From positions 55,896-119,895 of the forward strand of contig CAJFRT010000003.1 in NCBI GenBank assembly GCA_904419525.1: a stretch of DNA of 64,000 nt, in the 5' to 3' direction. The position numbers were made by a program, and so were the translations under genes. The stretch comes from Candidatus Gallimonas merdae. GTDB taxonomy: Bacteria; Bacillota; Clostridia; Christensenellales; Borkfalkiaceae. The notes under the pieces were generated by a model. That model saw only the letters and a list, made by a program, of their open reading frames with translations. It had not been told where the DNA came from and did not search any database. Below, piece by piece: positions 47,271 through 56,389 of the stretch (positions within the stretch are counted from its first letter, which is position 1; each line of letters begins with the position of its first letter).

Positions 47271-50200
47271 TCAGGCGACGCATCTGACGAGCGTGATCAC
47301 GGCTTTTTCCCCGTTGACATCGATCGTCTTGGTAAAGCCCTCCGCTTCGCCGCGCTCCACGCGCTCGGCAAGGACGTCTTTCGCAAAAGAAGCCCTTTCA
47401 AGCATCTTTTCCGCGCGCCCCTCCGCCGCATAGTACACGCAGATCCGGTCAGTGACCTCGAATCCCGCCTCTTTGCGCATGGTCTGGATCTTGGAGACGA
47501 GCTCGCGCTCGCAGCCCTCGTCCAGCAGCTCCTCGGTCAGGCGCGTATCAAGCGCGACGGTGATGCCGCCGCCCGCGACCGCGGAATAGCCCTCCGCCGA
47601 CTCGGTGAAGATCTGCAGGTCCTCTTCCAGCAGAACCACGGGGCCGTCTAAATCGACGGTATAGCTTCCGCCGCCGCGCACCGCTGCAACGACTTCCGCC
47701 CCGTTGCACGTTGCAAGGAACTTGGTGATCGCCCCCAGTCTTTTGCCGTACTTGGGACCGAGCGTGCGCAGCTGAGGCTTTAAGACGTACTTCACAAGGG
47801 ACGCGCCATCCTGGACGAAGGTCATCTTTTTGACGTTGAGCTCGTCGAGCGCAACGGCGGTGAGTTCTTCGTTGAGGCCGAGCGGACGGTTGCTCGCCAC
47901 AAGCATCTCGGCAAGCGGCTGGCGGTTTTTGAGGTTCCCCGCATTGCGCGCCGCCCTTCCGAGCGCGACGACGTCCAGAACGTCCCCCATGCCAGCTTCC
48001 AGAGCGGGATCGATGAAGCTCTCGTCGGCGACGGGGAAATCGCACAGATGCACGGACTCCGGCGCTTCAGGATAGAACGCGGGCACGAGGTTCTGATACA
48101 TCATCTCCGCCATGAAGGGCGTGTAGGGCGCGATCACTTTGGCAAGCGTCGTGAGCACCGTGTAGAGCGTGGTGTATGCCGCCGCCTTGTCCTCCGTCAT
48201 CTCGCTGCCCCAGTAGCGGTCCCTGCCGCGGCGCACGTACCAGTTGGAAAGCACGTCGGAAAAGTCCTGAATGGCGCGCGCACTGTCCGTGATGTTGTAT
48301 TTGGCGAGCATCGCGTCCACATTTTTGACGAGCGTATTGAGTTTTGAGAGCACCCACTTGTCCATCAGCGTGAGCTTGCAGGACTTCAGGTCATACTTGG
48401 ACGGATCGTACCCGTCGATCTCGGCGTACAGTGCGAAGAAGGCATAGGTATTCCAGAGCGTGCCCTGGAATTTGCGCTGCACTTCGCTGACCGCCTCGGC
48501 GCCGAAGCGGGACGGGATCCAGGGAGCGCTGTTCGTATAGAAATACCAGCGCACCGCATCGGCGCCCTGCTTGTCGAGCACGCTCCAGGGATCGACGACG
48601 TTGCCCTTGTGCTTGCTCATCTTGACGCCGTCCTTGTCGTTGACGTGGCCCAGAACGATGCAGTTTTTGAAAGGCGCGCGGCCGAACAGGATCGTGGAAA
48701 TGGCGAGCAGCGTATAGAACCAGCCGCGCGTCTGATCGACCGCCTCCGAAATGAAGTCCGCGGGGAACGTCTCGTCGAACAGGTCCTTGTTTTCAAACGG
48801 ATAGTGATACTGTGCAAACGGCATGGAGCCCGAATCGAACCAGCAGTCGATGACTTCGGGCGTGCGCTTCATCTTGCCGCCGCACTTGGGGCAGGTGCAG
48901 GTGAGCTCGTCCAGATAGGGACGGTGCAGCTCGATGTCCCCTTCGACGCCGCACTTTTCCTTGAGTTCCGCCTTGGAGCCGATGACTTCGATCTCGCCGC
49001 AGTCGGGGCAGACCCAGACGGGAAGCGGCGTACCCCAGTAACGGTCGCGCGAAAGACCCCAGTCGATGACGTTTTCCAGGAAATTCCCCATGCGGCCGTC
49101 GCGGATCGTTTCGGGCATCCAGTTGACGGAGCGGTTGGCGGCAAGGAGCTGTTCCTTGACCTTGGTGACCTCGATAAACCAGCTGGAGCGGGCGTAGTAC
49201 AGAAGCGGCGTGTCGCACCGCCAGCAGAAGGGATAGCTGTGTTCATAGGGCAGCTTTTTGAAGAGCAGCCCCCTTTCTTCCAGCATGTCAAGAATGAGCT
49301 TGTCTGCCTTTTTGGCAAACAGCCCGCTGAGTTCGGGGCAGCGGTCGTCAAAACAGCCGCGCTCGTTGACGAGCTGCACGACGGGCAGGCGGTACTTTTT
49401 CCCCACCTTATAGTCATCTTCGCCGAATGCGGGCGCAATGTGAACGACGCCCGTGCCGTCGGTCAGCGTGACATAGCCGTCGCACACCACGTAGTATGCC
49501 TTTTCGCGGAAGGTGCCCTTTGCATAGTCGAAGAGCGGTTCATACTCCGTCCCCTCGTACTCCTTGCCCGTCTTTTTTCCGATGACGGTGTAATTTTCAA
49601 AAAAATTGGAAACGAGCGCCTCGGCAAGGATATAGCGCGCGCCGCCTGATTCGATCTCCGCATACGTCTCATCGGGGTTCATGCACAGCGCCACGTTGGA
49701 GGGAAGCGTCCAGGGCGTCGTCGTCCAGGCAAGGATATAGGCGTTCTCCCGCCCCTTGACCCGGAAGCGCGCGACGACGGACGTCTCCTTGACGTCCTTA
49801 TACCCCTGCGCCACCTCGTGCGAAGAGAGCGCGGTGCCGCAGCGCGGGCAATAGGGAACGATCTTGTGCCCCTTGTAGAGAAGTCCCTTTTTATGGATCT
49901 CTTTGAGCGCCCACCAGACGGACTCGATATAGTCGTCGTGATAGGTGACATAGGGGTTGTCCATGTCCACCCAATAGCCCACGCGGTCAGACATTTTCCG
50001 CCATTCGTCGGTGTATTTCCAGACGGATTCCTTGCACTTCTTGATAAAGGGCTCGATGCCGTATTTTTCGATGTCCTGCTTGCCGTCCATGCCGAGGGAT
50101 TTTTCCACTTCCAGCTCGACGGGAAGCCCGTGCGTATCCCAGCCCGCCTTGCGCAGAACGTGCCTGCCCTTCATCGTCTGATAGCGCGGAATGATGTCCT

Positions 50201-50393
50201 TCATGACGCGCGTTAAAATATGACCGATGTGCGGCTTTCCGTTCGCCGTGGGAGGGCCGTCGAAGAAGGAGAATTCCTCCCCGCCCTCGTTTTTCTCCAC
50301 CGACTTTTCAAAGATGCGGTTCTGCTTCCAGAACGCGATGACTTCCTTTTCGCGCTCCACAAAGTTGAGCGACGTGTCGACTTTTTTGTACAT
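47271..50393 (-). CDS. ileS: Isoleucyl-tRNA synthetase, type 2 (IleS2-like)
   Basis: 1040 residues from the ATG at 50393 (AGGAGGAAG upstream); a longer frame would translate the T-box terminator. Class I motifs PHIGH and KMSKHKGN. Sequence blocks such as YIESVWWALKEIHKKGLLYK, CGTALSSHEVAQGYKDV and CWFDSGSMPFAQYHYPFEN belong to the type-2 (eukaryote-like) group, and the C-terminal zinc finger of type-1 enzymes is missing. Type-2 enzymes are generally poorly inhibited by mupirocin; that is an expectation for this one. CP1 editing domain is present (AWTTTPWTLPSNVALCMNPD). Confidence 0.97.
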   Translation of the reverse strand: MYKKVDTSLNFVEREKEVIAFWKQNRIFEKSVEKNEGGEEFSFFDGPPTANGKPHIGHILTRVMKDIIPRYQTMKGRHVLRKAGWDTHGLPVELEVEKSLGMDGKQDIEKYGIEPFIKKCKESVWKYTDEWRKMSDRVGYWVDMDNPYVTYHDDYIESVWWALKEIHKKGLLYKGHKIVPYCPRCGTALSSHEVAQGYKDVKETSVVARFRVKGRENAYILAWTTTPWTLPSNVALCMNPDETYAEIESGGARYILAEALVSNFFENYTVIGKKTGKEYEGTEYEPLFDYAKGTFREKAYYVVCDGYVTLTDGTGVVHIAPAFGEDDYKVGKKYRLPVVQLVNERGCFDDRCPELSGLFAKKADKLILDMLEERGLLFKKLPYEHSYPFCWRCDTPLLYYARSSWFIEVTKVKEQLLAANRSVNWMPETIRDGRMGNFLENVIDWGLSRDRYWGTPLPVWVCPDCGEIEVIGSKAELKEKCGVEGDIELHRPYLDELTCTCPKCGGKMKRTPEVIDCWFDSGSMPFAQYHYPFENKDLFDETFPADFISEAVDQTRGWFYTLLAISTILFGRAPFKNCIVLGHVNDKDGVKMSKHKGNVVDPWSVLDKQGADAVRWYFYTNSAPWIPSRFGAEAVSEVQRKFQGTLWNTYAFFALYAEIDGYDPSKYDLKSCKLTLMDKWVLSKLNTLVKNVDAMLAKYNITDSARAIQDFSDVLSNWYVRRGRDRYWGSEMTEDKAAAYTTLYTVLTTLAKVIAPYTPFMAEMMYQNLVPAFYPEAPESVHLCDFPVADESFIDPALEAGMGDVLDVVALGRAARNAGNLKNRQPLAEMLVASNRPLGLNEELTAVALDELNVKKMTFVQDGASLVKYVLKPQLRTLGPKYGKRLGAITKFLATCNGAEVVAAVRGGGSYTVDLDGPVVLLEEDLQIFTESAEGYSAVAGGGITVALDTRLTEELLDEGCERELVSKIQTMRKEAGFEVTDRICVYYAAEGRAEKMLERASFAKDVLAERVERGEAEGFTKTIDVNGEKAVITLVRCVA

Positions 50394-50413
50394 AGCTTCC
50401 TCCTGCTCCCGGA

Positions 50414-50650
50414 TAAAAATAAGCCTCCGCGTTTCGGAATACGCGAAGGCATACAAACCACCAAAACATACGAACATATGCCGCGGGGATAACGGTCCGC
50501 GAGACCGTGCGGAGTTACTGAAAATTTTCTCCCCGCAGGCACGAGAGGTGATACCCGGACGCCCCTGCGGTTCCCCTTTCAGCAGACGGGAAACTCTCTG
50601 TACGCAGTGTTCTGCTCCCGGACGCGTCCTCCCTTGACGCCGTCTTCTTT
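50414..50650 (-). ncRNA. T-box leader of ileS with AUC specifier
   Basis: On the minus strand the distal stem I signature AGAGAG followed by GTCTGCTGAAAG is clear. The specifier loop reads GGTATCACC, giving AUC, an Ile codon. A central hairpin (ACGGTC / GACCGT) and TTTTGGTGG, which can supply the UGGN bulge for the uncharged tRNA end, follow. A terminator (50414-50450: 10-bp stem then TTATTTTTATC) ends the leader. Low charged tRNA-Ile should favour read-through into ileS. The T-box core is less conserved than usual. Confidence 0.85.
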
Positions 50651-50656
50651 TTCTCT

Positions 50657-50685
50657 ATTATACCTGTTCTTTGTCCGTTTGTAAA
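50657..50685 (-). promoter_or_regulatory. ileS promoter
   Basis: TTTACA, 17 bp, TATAAT on the minus strand, placed at the 5' end of the T-box. Confidence 0.8.
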
Positions 50686-50725
50686 GCGTTTTTCGCGGAT
50701 TGACCATGCAGAAATGCGCCCGTGT

Positions 50726-51595
50726 TCATACGAACAGAATGAGCACTCCCACCAAAAGCCCTGCGAGCATTGCGATGGCGGGCGCCTTGGAGCGCCACAT
50801 CAGAATGGATTCCGGAAGCAGCTCGCCGAAGACGACATACAGCATCGCGCCGCTTGCAAAGCTCAGGGAAATGGCGAGGCTGACGGGACTGAGGGTGCCC
50901 AGGAAGTAGCCGAGCATTGCGCCCAGGATCGTGGGCGCGCCCGTCGCGGCCGTGATGAGCGTTGCCTTCCATTTTTTCATGCCGCCCGCCGCCAGCGGGA
51001 CCGCAACGGACATTCCCTCCGGGACATTGTGCAGACCGATGACGATCGCCACCGCCAGGCTGCCGACGCCGCCGCTTGCAAGATCGCTCGCATACGACAC
51101 GCCGATGACCATACCCTCGGGAAAATTATGCAGTGCGATCGCGAACGCCATGACAAGGCCCGCCAAAAAGAGCTGTCTTCTGGACTTTTGCTGTCCGGTC
51201 TGTTCATACTCCTTTTTGTGCTCTTCGTAATGATCGCTGTGGATCAGTTCGGAGAGTTGATCGGCCGTCTTGGGGTGCTTTTTGTCGATATGCTTGACTT
51301 CCGGATTGGTCTTTTTGTCAATAACGGCATTGAGGAAGTAGATCACGCCGAAGCCGACGACCGTCATGCCGATCACAAGAAAGACATTCCCGACAGATCC
51401 GGGCGTCTGGCCGAGTGCGTCCGACAAAAGATCGAGACAGACGATGCAGAGCATCACGCCGCCCGCAAAACTTAACAGCAGACTGACCAGTTTTTCGGAG
51501 TTGCGCGTGAACAGCACCCCGATCAGTCCGCCCAGTCCCGTTCCGCCGACGCCGGCGATCGCGGTGATCAGGACTACAAACAGAAACGGATCCAT
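50726..51595 (-). CDS. ZIP-family metal transporter
   Basis: 289 residues from the ATG at 51595 (AGGAGAAG site). Eight membrane helices with the two metal-binding motifs of the family: IALHNFPEGMVIGVSYA and IGLHNVPEGMSVAVPLA. A His/Lys/Glu-rich cytoplasmic loop (HIDKKHPK, HSDHYEEHKKEY) lies between helices 3 and 4, as in zinc transporters of the GufA/ZupT type. Likely imports Zn2+ or another divalent cation; specificity not decided. Confidence 0.92.
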   Translation of the reverse strand: MDPFLFVVLITAIAGVGGTGLGGLIGVLFTRNSEKLVSLLLSFAGGVMLCIVCLDLLSDALGQTPGSVGNVFLVIGMTVVGFGVIYFLNAVIDKKTNPEVKHIDKKHPKTADQLSELIHSDHYEEHKKEYEQTGQQKSRRQLFLAGLVMAFAIALHNFPEGMVIGVSYASDLASGGVGSLAVAIVIGLHNVPEGMSVAVPLAAGGMKKWKATLITAATGAPTILGAMLGYFLGTLSPVSLAISLSFASGAMLYVVFGELLPESILMWRSKAPAIAMLAGLLVGVLILFV

Positions 51596-51657
51596 AAATC
51601 TTCTCCTGTGTAAAAACACTGCACGGCTCTCCATCCGAGAAAACCTGCAACTTTTTT

Positions 51658-51685
51658 ATTATACCATACTGCGGTGAAAATGCAA
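51658..51685 (-). promoter_or_regulatory. Promoter of the ZIP transporter gene
   Basis: TTGCAT, 16 bp, TATAAT on the minus strand. Confidence 0.7.
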
Positions 51686-51733
51686 CCATTCTGAAGTCAA
51701 ATTTCCCTTTCCTGCATTGGGCGGCTCAAACCG

Positions 51734-51762
51734 TTGACAAAACAGGGTGCGCGGGGTATAAT
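51734..51762 (+). promoter_or_regulatory. Promoter of the pyridoxal kinase gene
   Basis: Both hexamers match consensus (TTGACA, TATAAT) with a 17-bp spacer. Confidence 0.9.
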
Positions 51763-51794
51763 TTGAACAATTTCAAAACGTGAGGTGCATTTTT

Positions 51795-52601
51795 ATGCGC
51801 GTGCTTGCCGTCAACGACATCTCCTGTGTGGGAAAATGTTCCCTGACCGTTGCGCTGCCCGTCCTTTCGGCCTGCGGCGTGACCTGCGACATTCTTCCCA
51901 CCGCCCTCCTTTCCACCCACACGGGGGGATTCACAGGCTATACCTTTCTTCCGCTCGACGATGAAATGAACAAGATCGCCGATCACTGGGAAACGCTCGG
52001 ACTCAAATACGACCTGATTTACAGCGGATATCTCGGAAGCCGCGCGCAGATCGCATTCGTGAAGGATATCAAACGCAGATTTCTCAAAGAGGGCGGCACG
52101 TTCGTCGTCGACCCCGTGCTCGGAGACAATTTCACGTTCTACAAGGGATTTGACGAAGCATTCGCCGCCGAGATGCTCTCGCTGTGCGCCGAGGCAGACT
52201 ATATCCTTCCCAATGAGACGGAGAGCTACCTTCTGACCGGTACGCGCGACTTTTCCGCCGCACTTGAAAAGCTGTCCGCCGTATGCCCCCATCCCGTCAT
52301 CACGGGCGCAAAGGCAGAGGACGGGTACTACATCTATTTCGGAGACCGGGGCGAGCAGAGAATGCCCATTCCCTGCGTGGAAGGCTCGTTCCACGGCGCC
52401 GGCGACGTGTTCGCCTCGGCGTTCTGCGGCTGTCTCATGCGCGGACTGATCCTGGAACGCGCACTCTCGCTGACGGCACAGTTCTGTTACCGCGCGATCC
52501 TGCGCACCCAAAAAGAGGTGACGGACAGGAAATACGGGCTCAATTACGAGCGGGAGATCTTCCCCTTCCTGCAATCCCTGGAAGCGGAAGCCCGGCAGTA
52601 A
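51795..52601 (+). CDS. Pyridoxal/pyridoxamine kinase (PdxY/PdxK-like)
   Basis: 268 residues from the ATG at 51795 (GAGGTG about 9 nt upstream). A ribokinase-fold enzyme: VNDISCVGKCSLTVALPVLS at the start, ALLSTHTGGF, VVDPVLGDNF for ATP/Mg and GSFHGAGDVFASAF with the catalytic Asp. It phosphorylates vitamin B6 vitamers for salvage of pyridoxal phosphate. The STHTGG segment is typical of the PdxY-like group in Firmicutes. Single gene with a consensus promoter. Confidence 0.9.
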   Translation: MRVLAVNDISCVGKCSLTVALPVLSACGVTCDILPTALLSTHTGGFTGYTFLPLDDEMNKIADHWETLGLKYDLIYSGYLGSRAQIAFVKDIKRRFLKEGGTFVVDPVLGDNFTFYKGFDEAFAAEMLSLCAEADYILPNETESYLLTGTRDFSAALEKLSAVCPHPVITGAKAEDGYYIYFGDRGEQRMPIPCVEGSFHGAGDVFASAFCGCLMRGLILERALSLTAQFCYRAILRTQKEVTDRKYGLNYEREIFPFLQSLEAEARQ

Positions 52602-52692
52602 AACCGTCCGCCCGGGCAGCGGCAGATCGGGCGCTGCCGGAAGCGGCGGGAAGTCTGAATTTTTTTTTCCGGACTTTCCCTGCCCGCGGCAG

Positions 52693-52721
52693 TTGCATTT
52701 TTGATCGCGGCGTGATATACT
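52693..52721 (+). promoter_or_regulatory. 6S RNA promoter
   Basis: TTGCAT, 17 bp, TATACT on the plus strand; predicted start near 52728. Confidence 0.75.
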
Positions 52722-52727
52722 GTATAT

Positions 52728-52916
52728 GACACCTGCGGTGTACGGAGCGTAAATTAAGCGGAATCCACAGAGAATTTACGGGAGCGCTCGTCGCAAAGAG
52801 CTAGGCAAGGTCTGTACCGGAATACGGAAAGTCCGAAGCTCTTTCGCTGCGCACCCACCTGCGAGAAGCGGGTTCACCATTCTTTGCGCTGCGGCACAGG
52901 CGGATGTCCCCCTTTT
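52728..52916 (+). ncRNA. ssrS: 6S RNA
   Basis: About 189 nt. The 3' part reads CACCCACCTGCGAGAAGC then GGGTTCACC and CTGCGGCACAGGCGG, matching the conserved 3' half of bacterial 6S RNA, including the CACC...GGGTTCA hairpin. The ends pair (GACACCTG with CAGGCGGATGTC). The middle forms a long imperfect helix (CTCGTCGCAAAGAGC with AGCTCTTTCGCTGCG) and an internal loop, the open-complex mimic that holds sigma-A RNA polymerase in stationary phase. CCCCCTTTTG after the closing stem probably ends the transcript. Confidence 0.85.
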
Positions 52917-52926
52917 GAATCATCTG

Positions 52927-52955
52927 CGCCCCGGAAGTTTTCAGCTTCCGGGGCG
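52927..52955. repeat. Perfect inverted repeat between 6S RNA and ppk
   Basis: CGCCCCGGAAG / CTTCCGGGGCG with a 7-nt loop, no T-run on either side. It might be a backup stop or processing signal; nothing further can be said. Confidence 0.5.
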
Positions 52956-52988
52956 TCATTGGAAACGGACATGTCGTCCGCTCATCAG

Positions 52989-53018
52989 AAAAGGACTGCC
53001 GTTACCGGGCAGTCCTTT
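52989..53018 (-). terminator. ppk terminator
   Basis: AAGGACTGCC / GGCAGTCCTT stem with a 7-nt loop and TTTTC on the minus strand, ending the pfk-ppx-ppk operon. Confidence 0.85.
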
Positions 53019-53025
53019 CTGAATG

Positions 53026-55107
53026 TTATTTTTCCGCCTGGGCCAGGAAATATTCCTGCGCGTCGAGCGGGTCTCCCAGCGTATCTACGCGGCGGTAATC
53101 GCCGTCCGGGCAGAGTTTGCGCGCCTTGACGTTGTCGGCAAGCATCACGCGCAGGATCCCGTCGATCTTTTCGGCGATGCGTTCGTCCAGAACGGGCGTT
53201 GCGATCTCCACGCGCTTGTCGGTGTTGCGCGTCATGAGATCGGCGCTTGAAATGTACATGATGCGGTCCTTCCCCTTGCCGAAGGAGTAGACGCGCGAAT
53301 GTTCCAGGAACCTGCCGACGATGCTCACGACGCGGATATTTTCCGTCTTTCCGGGCACTCCGGGCAGCAGGCAGCAGATCCCGCGCACAATGAGCTCGAT
53401 CTTTACGCCCGCTTCGCTGGCGGCGACGAACTTGTCGATGATCTCCTTGTCCGTCAGGGAGTTCATTTTGGCAAGGATATACCCCTCTTTCCCGTCCTTT
53501 GCCTTTTCGATCTCGCGGTCAATGCAGCGGATCAGACCGCTTTTGAGCGTTTTGGGAGCGACGAGCAGCCGCTCGTAAGTAAAGTCCGCGTTGCAGATGG
53601 CAACATTGCGGAAGAATGCCACGGCGTCCTCGCCGATCTTTTTGTCGGCGGTCAGGATATTCAGGTCGGTATACTGACGGCTGGTGGACTCATTATAGTT
53701 CCCCGTGCCCAGATGGGTGATGTAGCGCAGGTCCTCGCCGTCCTTCAGGACGATGGAAATGATCTTGGAATGGACCTTATAATTTTCCATGCCGTAGATG
53801 ATCGTACAGCCCGCTTCCTGCAATTTGTTGGCGAAATACAGGTTGTTTTCCTCGTCAAAGCGGGCGCACAGCTCGATGACCACCGTCACCTGTTTTCCGT
53901 TCTCGGCCGCGCGGCACAGAAGTTCCGCAATGCGTGAATGGTGCGCCAGACGGTAGATCGTGATCATAATGTTGCTCACGCGGCTGTCTTTGGAGCACTC
54001 TTCCAGCAGGTCGACGACGGGATCCATGCTGTCATACGGATAGGACAGGAACACGTCCTGCGCGGAGATCAGATCGATGAGCGAAGAAGCCGCGGCGACC
54101 TGCGCGGGAACAGCCCCCTTGAAGGGCGGGTATCTGAGCTTTGCGGCCTCGTCGCGGGGAAAATAATTGCCGATCGAAAAGAGAAATTTATAGTCGAAGA
54201 AGCGCTCGTCCGTAAAGCAGAATTTGGGGCTGAGCCTGAGCACTTTCAGCACGAAATCCCTGAGCTTGGAATCTTCCCGATCCACTTCCAGACGGACGAC
54301 GCCCATGCGGGCGCGCGATTCCACGCGCTGTTTCATGATCTCCGTAAAGTCGCGCTCGAGATCCGTATCCTCGATCGCCGTGTCGAAATCGGCATTGCGC
54401 GTGACGCGCAGCATCATCTGATCGCTCACCGTGTAACCCGTGAACGCATACCGCGCAAACAGCCGCACGAGCTCTTCGAGCGGGATCAGACGCACCTTCT
54501 TTTCGCCGCTCAGACGATACAGCCTGTCGAGCGACGGATTGACTGCCACCACGCCGATCATGCGGCGGCCGTCCTTTTCCAGCTGGCAGATCACATAGCT
54601 GCGCTTGTTCTCGAACTGCATCAGAGGGTGCTTTGCGTCGAGCACCATCAGCGAGAGCAGCGGAAGCACATGCCGCATGAAGATTTCCTTGCACTCCTCC
54701 GTCTGACGGGGCGTGAGATCGGACGCACGCAGGATCTTTACGCCGCTCTTGGCGAGCTCCTTGCGCAGCGCATTGTAACAGACCGCGCGCGCTTCATACA
54801 ATCTGCGCACGACCTCGGCAATGCCGTCAAGCTGCTTTGCCGCCGTGAGCTGCGTCTTGTTCTCCGTCTCGTTGGGTTCGGTGAGATTTTCGTTCACAAG
54901 GCTCCCCACCCGAACCATAAAGAACTCGTCGAGGTTGGACGTGAAGATGGACAGAAACTTGCAGCGTTCAAGAAGCGGGTTGGTGAGGTCCACCGACTGG
55001 TCGAGTACCCGCTTGTTGAACAGCAGCCAGCTGAACTCGCGGTTGACATAGATATCCCGGATGAACTTTTTGCGTACCTTCTGGGGAATGGCAAACTCTT
55101 TGATCAT
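53026..55107 (-). CDS. ppk1: Polyphosphate kinase 1
   Basis: 693 residues. It polymerises the gamma-phosphate of ATP into inorganic polyphosphate, reversibly. N-terminal YVNREFSWLLFNKRVLDQS; the autophosphorylated His in MENYKVHSKIISI and the second essential His in FLEHSRVYSFGKGKDR; the LGTGNYNESTSRQYTDLNIL segment for ATP binding. Last gene of the operon, 21 bp after the Ppx-like gene. Confidence 0.98.
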   Translation of the reverse strand: MIKEFAIPQKVRKKFIRDIYVNREFSWLLFNKRVLDQSVDLTNPLLERCKFLSIFTSNLDEFFMVRVGSLVNENLTEPNETENKTQLTAAKQLDGIAEVVRRLYEARAVCYNALRKELAKSGVKILRASDLTPRQTEECKEIFMRHVLPLLSLMVLDAKHPLMQFENKRSYVICQLEKDGRRMIGVVAVNPSLDRLYRLSGEKKVRLIPLEELVRLFARYAFTGYTVSDQMMLRVTRNADFDTAIEDTDLERDFTEIMKQRVESRARMGVVRLEVDREDSKLRDFVLKVLRLSPKFCFTDERFFDYKFLFSIGNYFPRDEAAKLRYPPFKGAVPAQVAAASSLIDLISAQDVFLSYPYDSMDPVVDLLEECSKDSRVSNIMITIYRLAHHSRIAELLCRAAENGKQVTVVIELCARFDEENNLYFANKLQEAGCTIIYGMENYKVHSKIISIVLKDGEDLRYITHLGTGNYNESTSRQYTDLNILTADKKIGEDAVAFFRNVAICNADFTYERLLVAPKTLKSGLIRCIDREIEKAKDGKEGYILAKMNSLTDKEIIDKFVAASEAGVKIELIVRGICCLLPGVPGKTENIRVVSIVGRFLEHSRVYSFGKGKDRIMYISSADLMTRNTDKRVEIATPVLDERIAEKIDGILRVMLADNVKARKLCPDGDYRRVDTLGDPLDAQEYFLAQAEK

Positions 55108-55128
55108 AGCGCTTCCTCTCGCGTGATT

Positions 55129-56349
55129 TTATTCGGCCTTCTCGTCCTGTACCCCGGACACGGGTGCCGCATCTTCCGCAGGGGCCGTCTCCGCCGCGGA
55201 CACGGGTGCCTCCGGCTGCACTTTTTTCGGGCGGCCGCGCTTTTTGGCGGGCATGGCGGGCACCGTTTCTTCCGCCGCGGCAGTATCTGCGGACACGGGT
55301 GCCTCCGGCTGCACTTTTTTCGGACGGCCGCGCTTCCGGGCAGGAGCCTTCTCTGCGGCAGGCGCCTTTTTCTTTTTGCCGGATTCGGCGAGGGAGCGCG
55401 CCTCGCCGTCGGAGGAGTTGCACACAAAGTCATAGTATGCGCCCGTCTCTTTTCCCTCCAACACGAGCTGCAGATATCCTTCCTTGACGCCGCGGTCGCT
55501 GACCACGATATTGTCCACCCCGAACCGCTTGAACAGGTGTTTGAGGACGATCGCCGCCGAACCGATGAGATAGAGTTTTTCCGGCGCATTGTTGAGCACC
55601 AGACGGGAACGGTCCTCCCCCGTCAGAAGATGCCTGACGAGCTTTTTGAACTTTTTGCGGCTTATGGTCTTGACGCCGTTCGTCTCGCTCTCGTCCGAAA
55701 ACTCCGCATAGATGTCATAGATCGCGGCATTGGACGCTCCCACCATGACGGCGGTGGAAAACACGCCCTCGCGGGGCAGGCCCGCGCGGTCGAACTTATC
55801 TTTGACATACCGCTTGATCTCCTTTGCCTCCTTTTCGTCGGGATAGATATTGGAGACGAATTTGCGGTAAAGATCGAGCAGGCCGAAGGAAAAGCACATC
55901 ATCTCTTCCTTGCTGGATTTCGCAAGATCGCAGATCTCGATGCTCTTTCCGCCGAGGTCGATGAGAACGGGCCGCTCGCACGTCTTGTAGTAGATGTTTG
56001 CCACATAGTCGCAGTAGGCCTCCGTCTCGCCGTCGATCAGGTTGACGGTCAGCCCCGTTTCCCAGAACACGGCCTTTGCGACCTCGTCAAAGTTCTTCAC
56101 ATGGCGCAGAGCCGCCGTTGCAATGAGATAGCACCGCTCAACGCCGAGCTCCGCGCCCGTATCCTTGAAGCGCGTGAGCATTTCGACCAGCTTTTCCGTT
56201 CCGCGTTCGGACAGCCCGCCCGCCTCGAGATAATGCACCAGGCTCAGCGAAGCGCGCTCCTTGAACACGACCTCCGTCTTTTCCGCCTCGGCCGACGCAA
56301 CGATCATGGAAATGCTGCTCGAGCTGATATCGATGACACAATATTTCAT
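55129..56349 (-). CDS. Ppx/GppA-like exopolyphosphatase with AT-hook tail
   Basis: 406 residues from the ATG at 56349 (AGGAGAAGAA site). An ASKHA-fold domain covers about 1-315: CVIDISSSSISMIVASAEAE, LIATAALRHVKN, NLIDGETEAYCDYVA and VLIDLGGKSIEICDLAKS. The phosphate loops deviate from the Ppx consensus (DxGSNS and GGGS become DISSSS and GGKS), so catalysis may be altered. The C-terminal ~80 residues hold two copies of KRGRPKKVQPEAPVSA, each an AT-hook core (RGRP) in a Lys-rich, Pro/Ala/Glu tail. AT-hooks bind the minor groove of AT-rich DNA; a polyphosphate- or nucleic-acid-binding role is possible. Co-transcribed with ppk. Confidence 0.8.
   Translation of the reverse strand: MKYCVIDISSSSISMIVASAEAEKTEVVFKERASLSLVHYLEAGGLSERGTEKLVEMLTRFKDTGAELGVERCYLIATAALRHVKNFDEVAKAVFWETGLTVNLIDGETEAYCDYVANIYYKTCERPVLIDLGGKSIEICDLAKSSKEEMMCFSFGLLDLYRKFVSNIYPDEKEAKEIKRYVKDKFDRAGLPREGVFSTAVMVGASNAAIYDIYAEFSDESETNGVKTISRKKFKKLVRHLLTGEDRSRLVLNNAPEKLYLIGSAAIVLKHLFKRFGVDNIVVSDRGVKEGYLQLVLEGKETGAYYDFVCNSSDGEARSLAESGKKKKAPAAEKAPARKRGRPKKVQPEAPVSADTAAAEETVPAMPAKKRGRPKKVQPEAPVSAAETAPAEDAAPVSGVQDEKAE
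55196..55335. repeat. Tandem 47-bp direct repeat encoding the AT-hooks
   Basis: The 47-bp segment at 55196-55242 recurs at 55289-55335 with one mismatch, at a 93-bp (31-codon) period. The near identity at DNA level suggests recent duplication or conversion. Confidence 0.8.
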
Positions 56350-56389
56350 AATTTCTTCTCCTGATTGTCCGAATTGTTTCAGATATATT

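Noticed and set aside
50394..50477. 28-residue N-terminal extension of IleS
   Set aside because: It would translate the T-box terminator; the ATG at 50393 has an ideal Shine-Dalgarno and the normal IleS start follows.
53938..56364. Plus-strand frame of 808 codons opposite ppk and ppx
   Set aside because: It spans two real genes on the other strand and has no domain.
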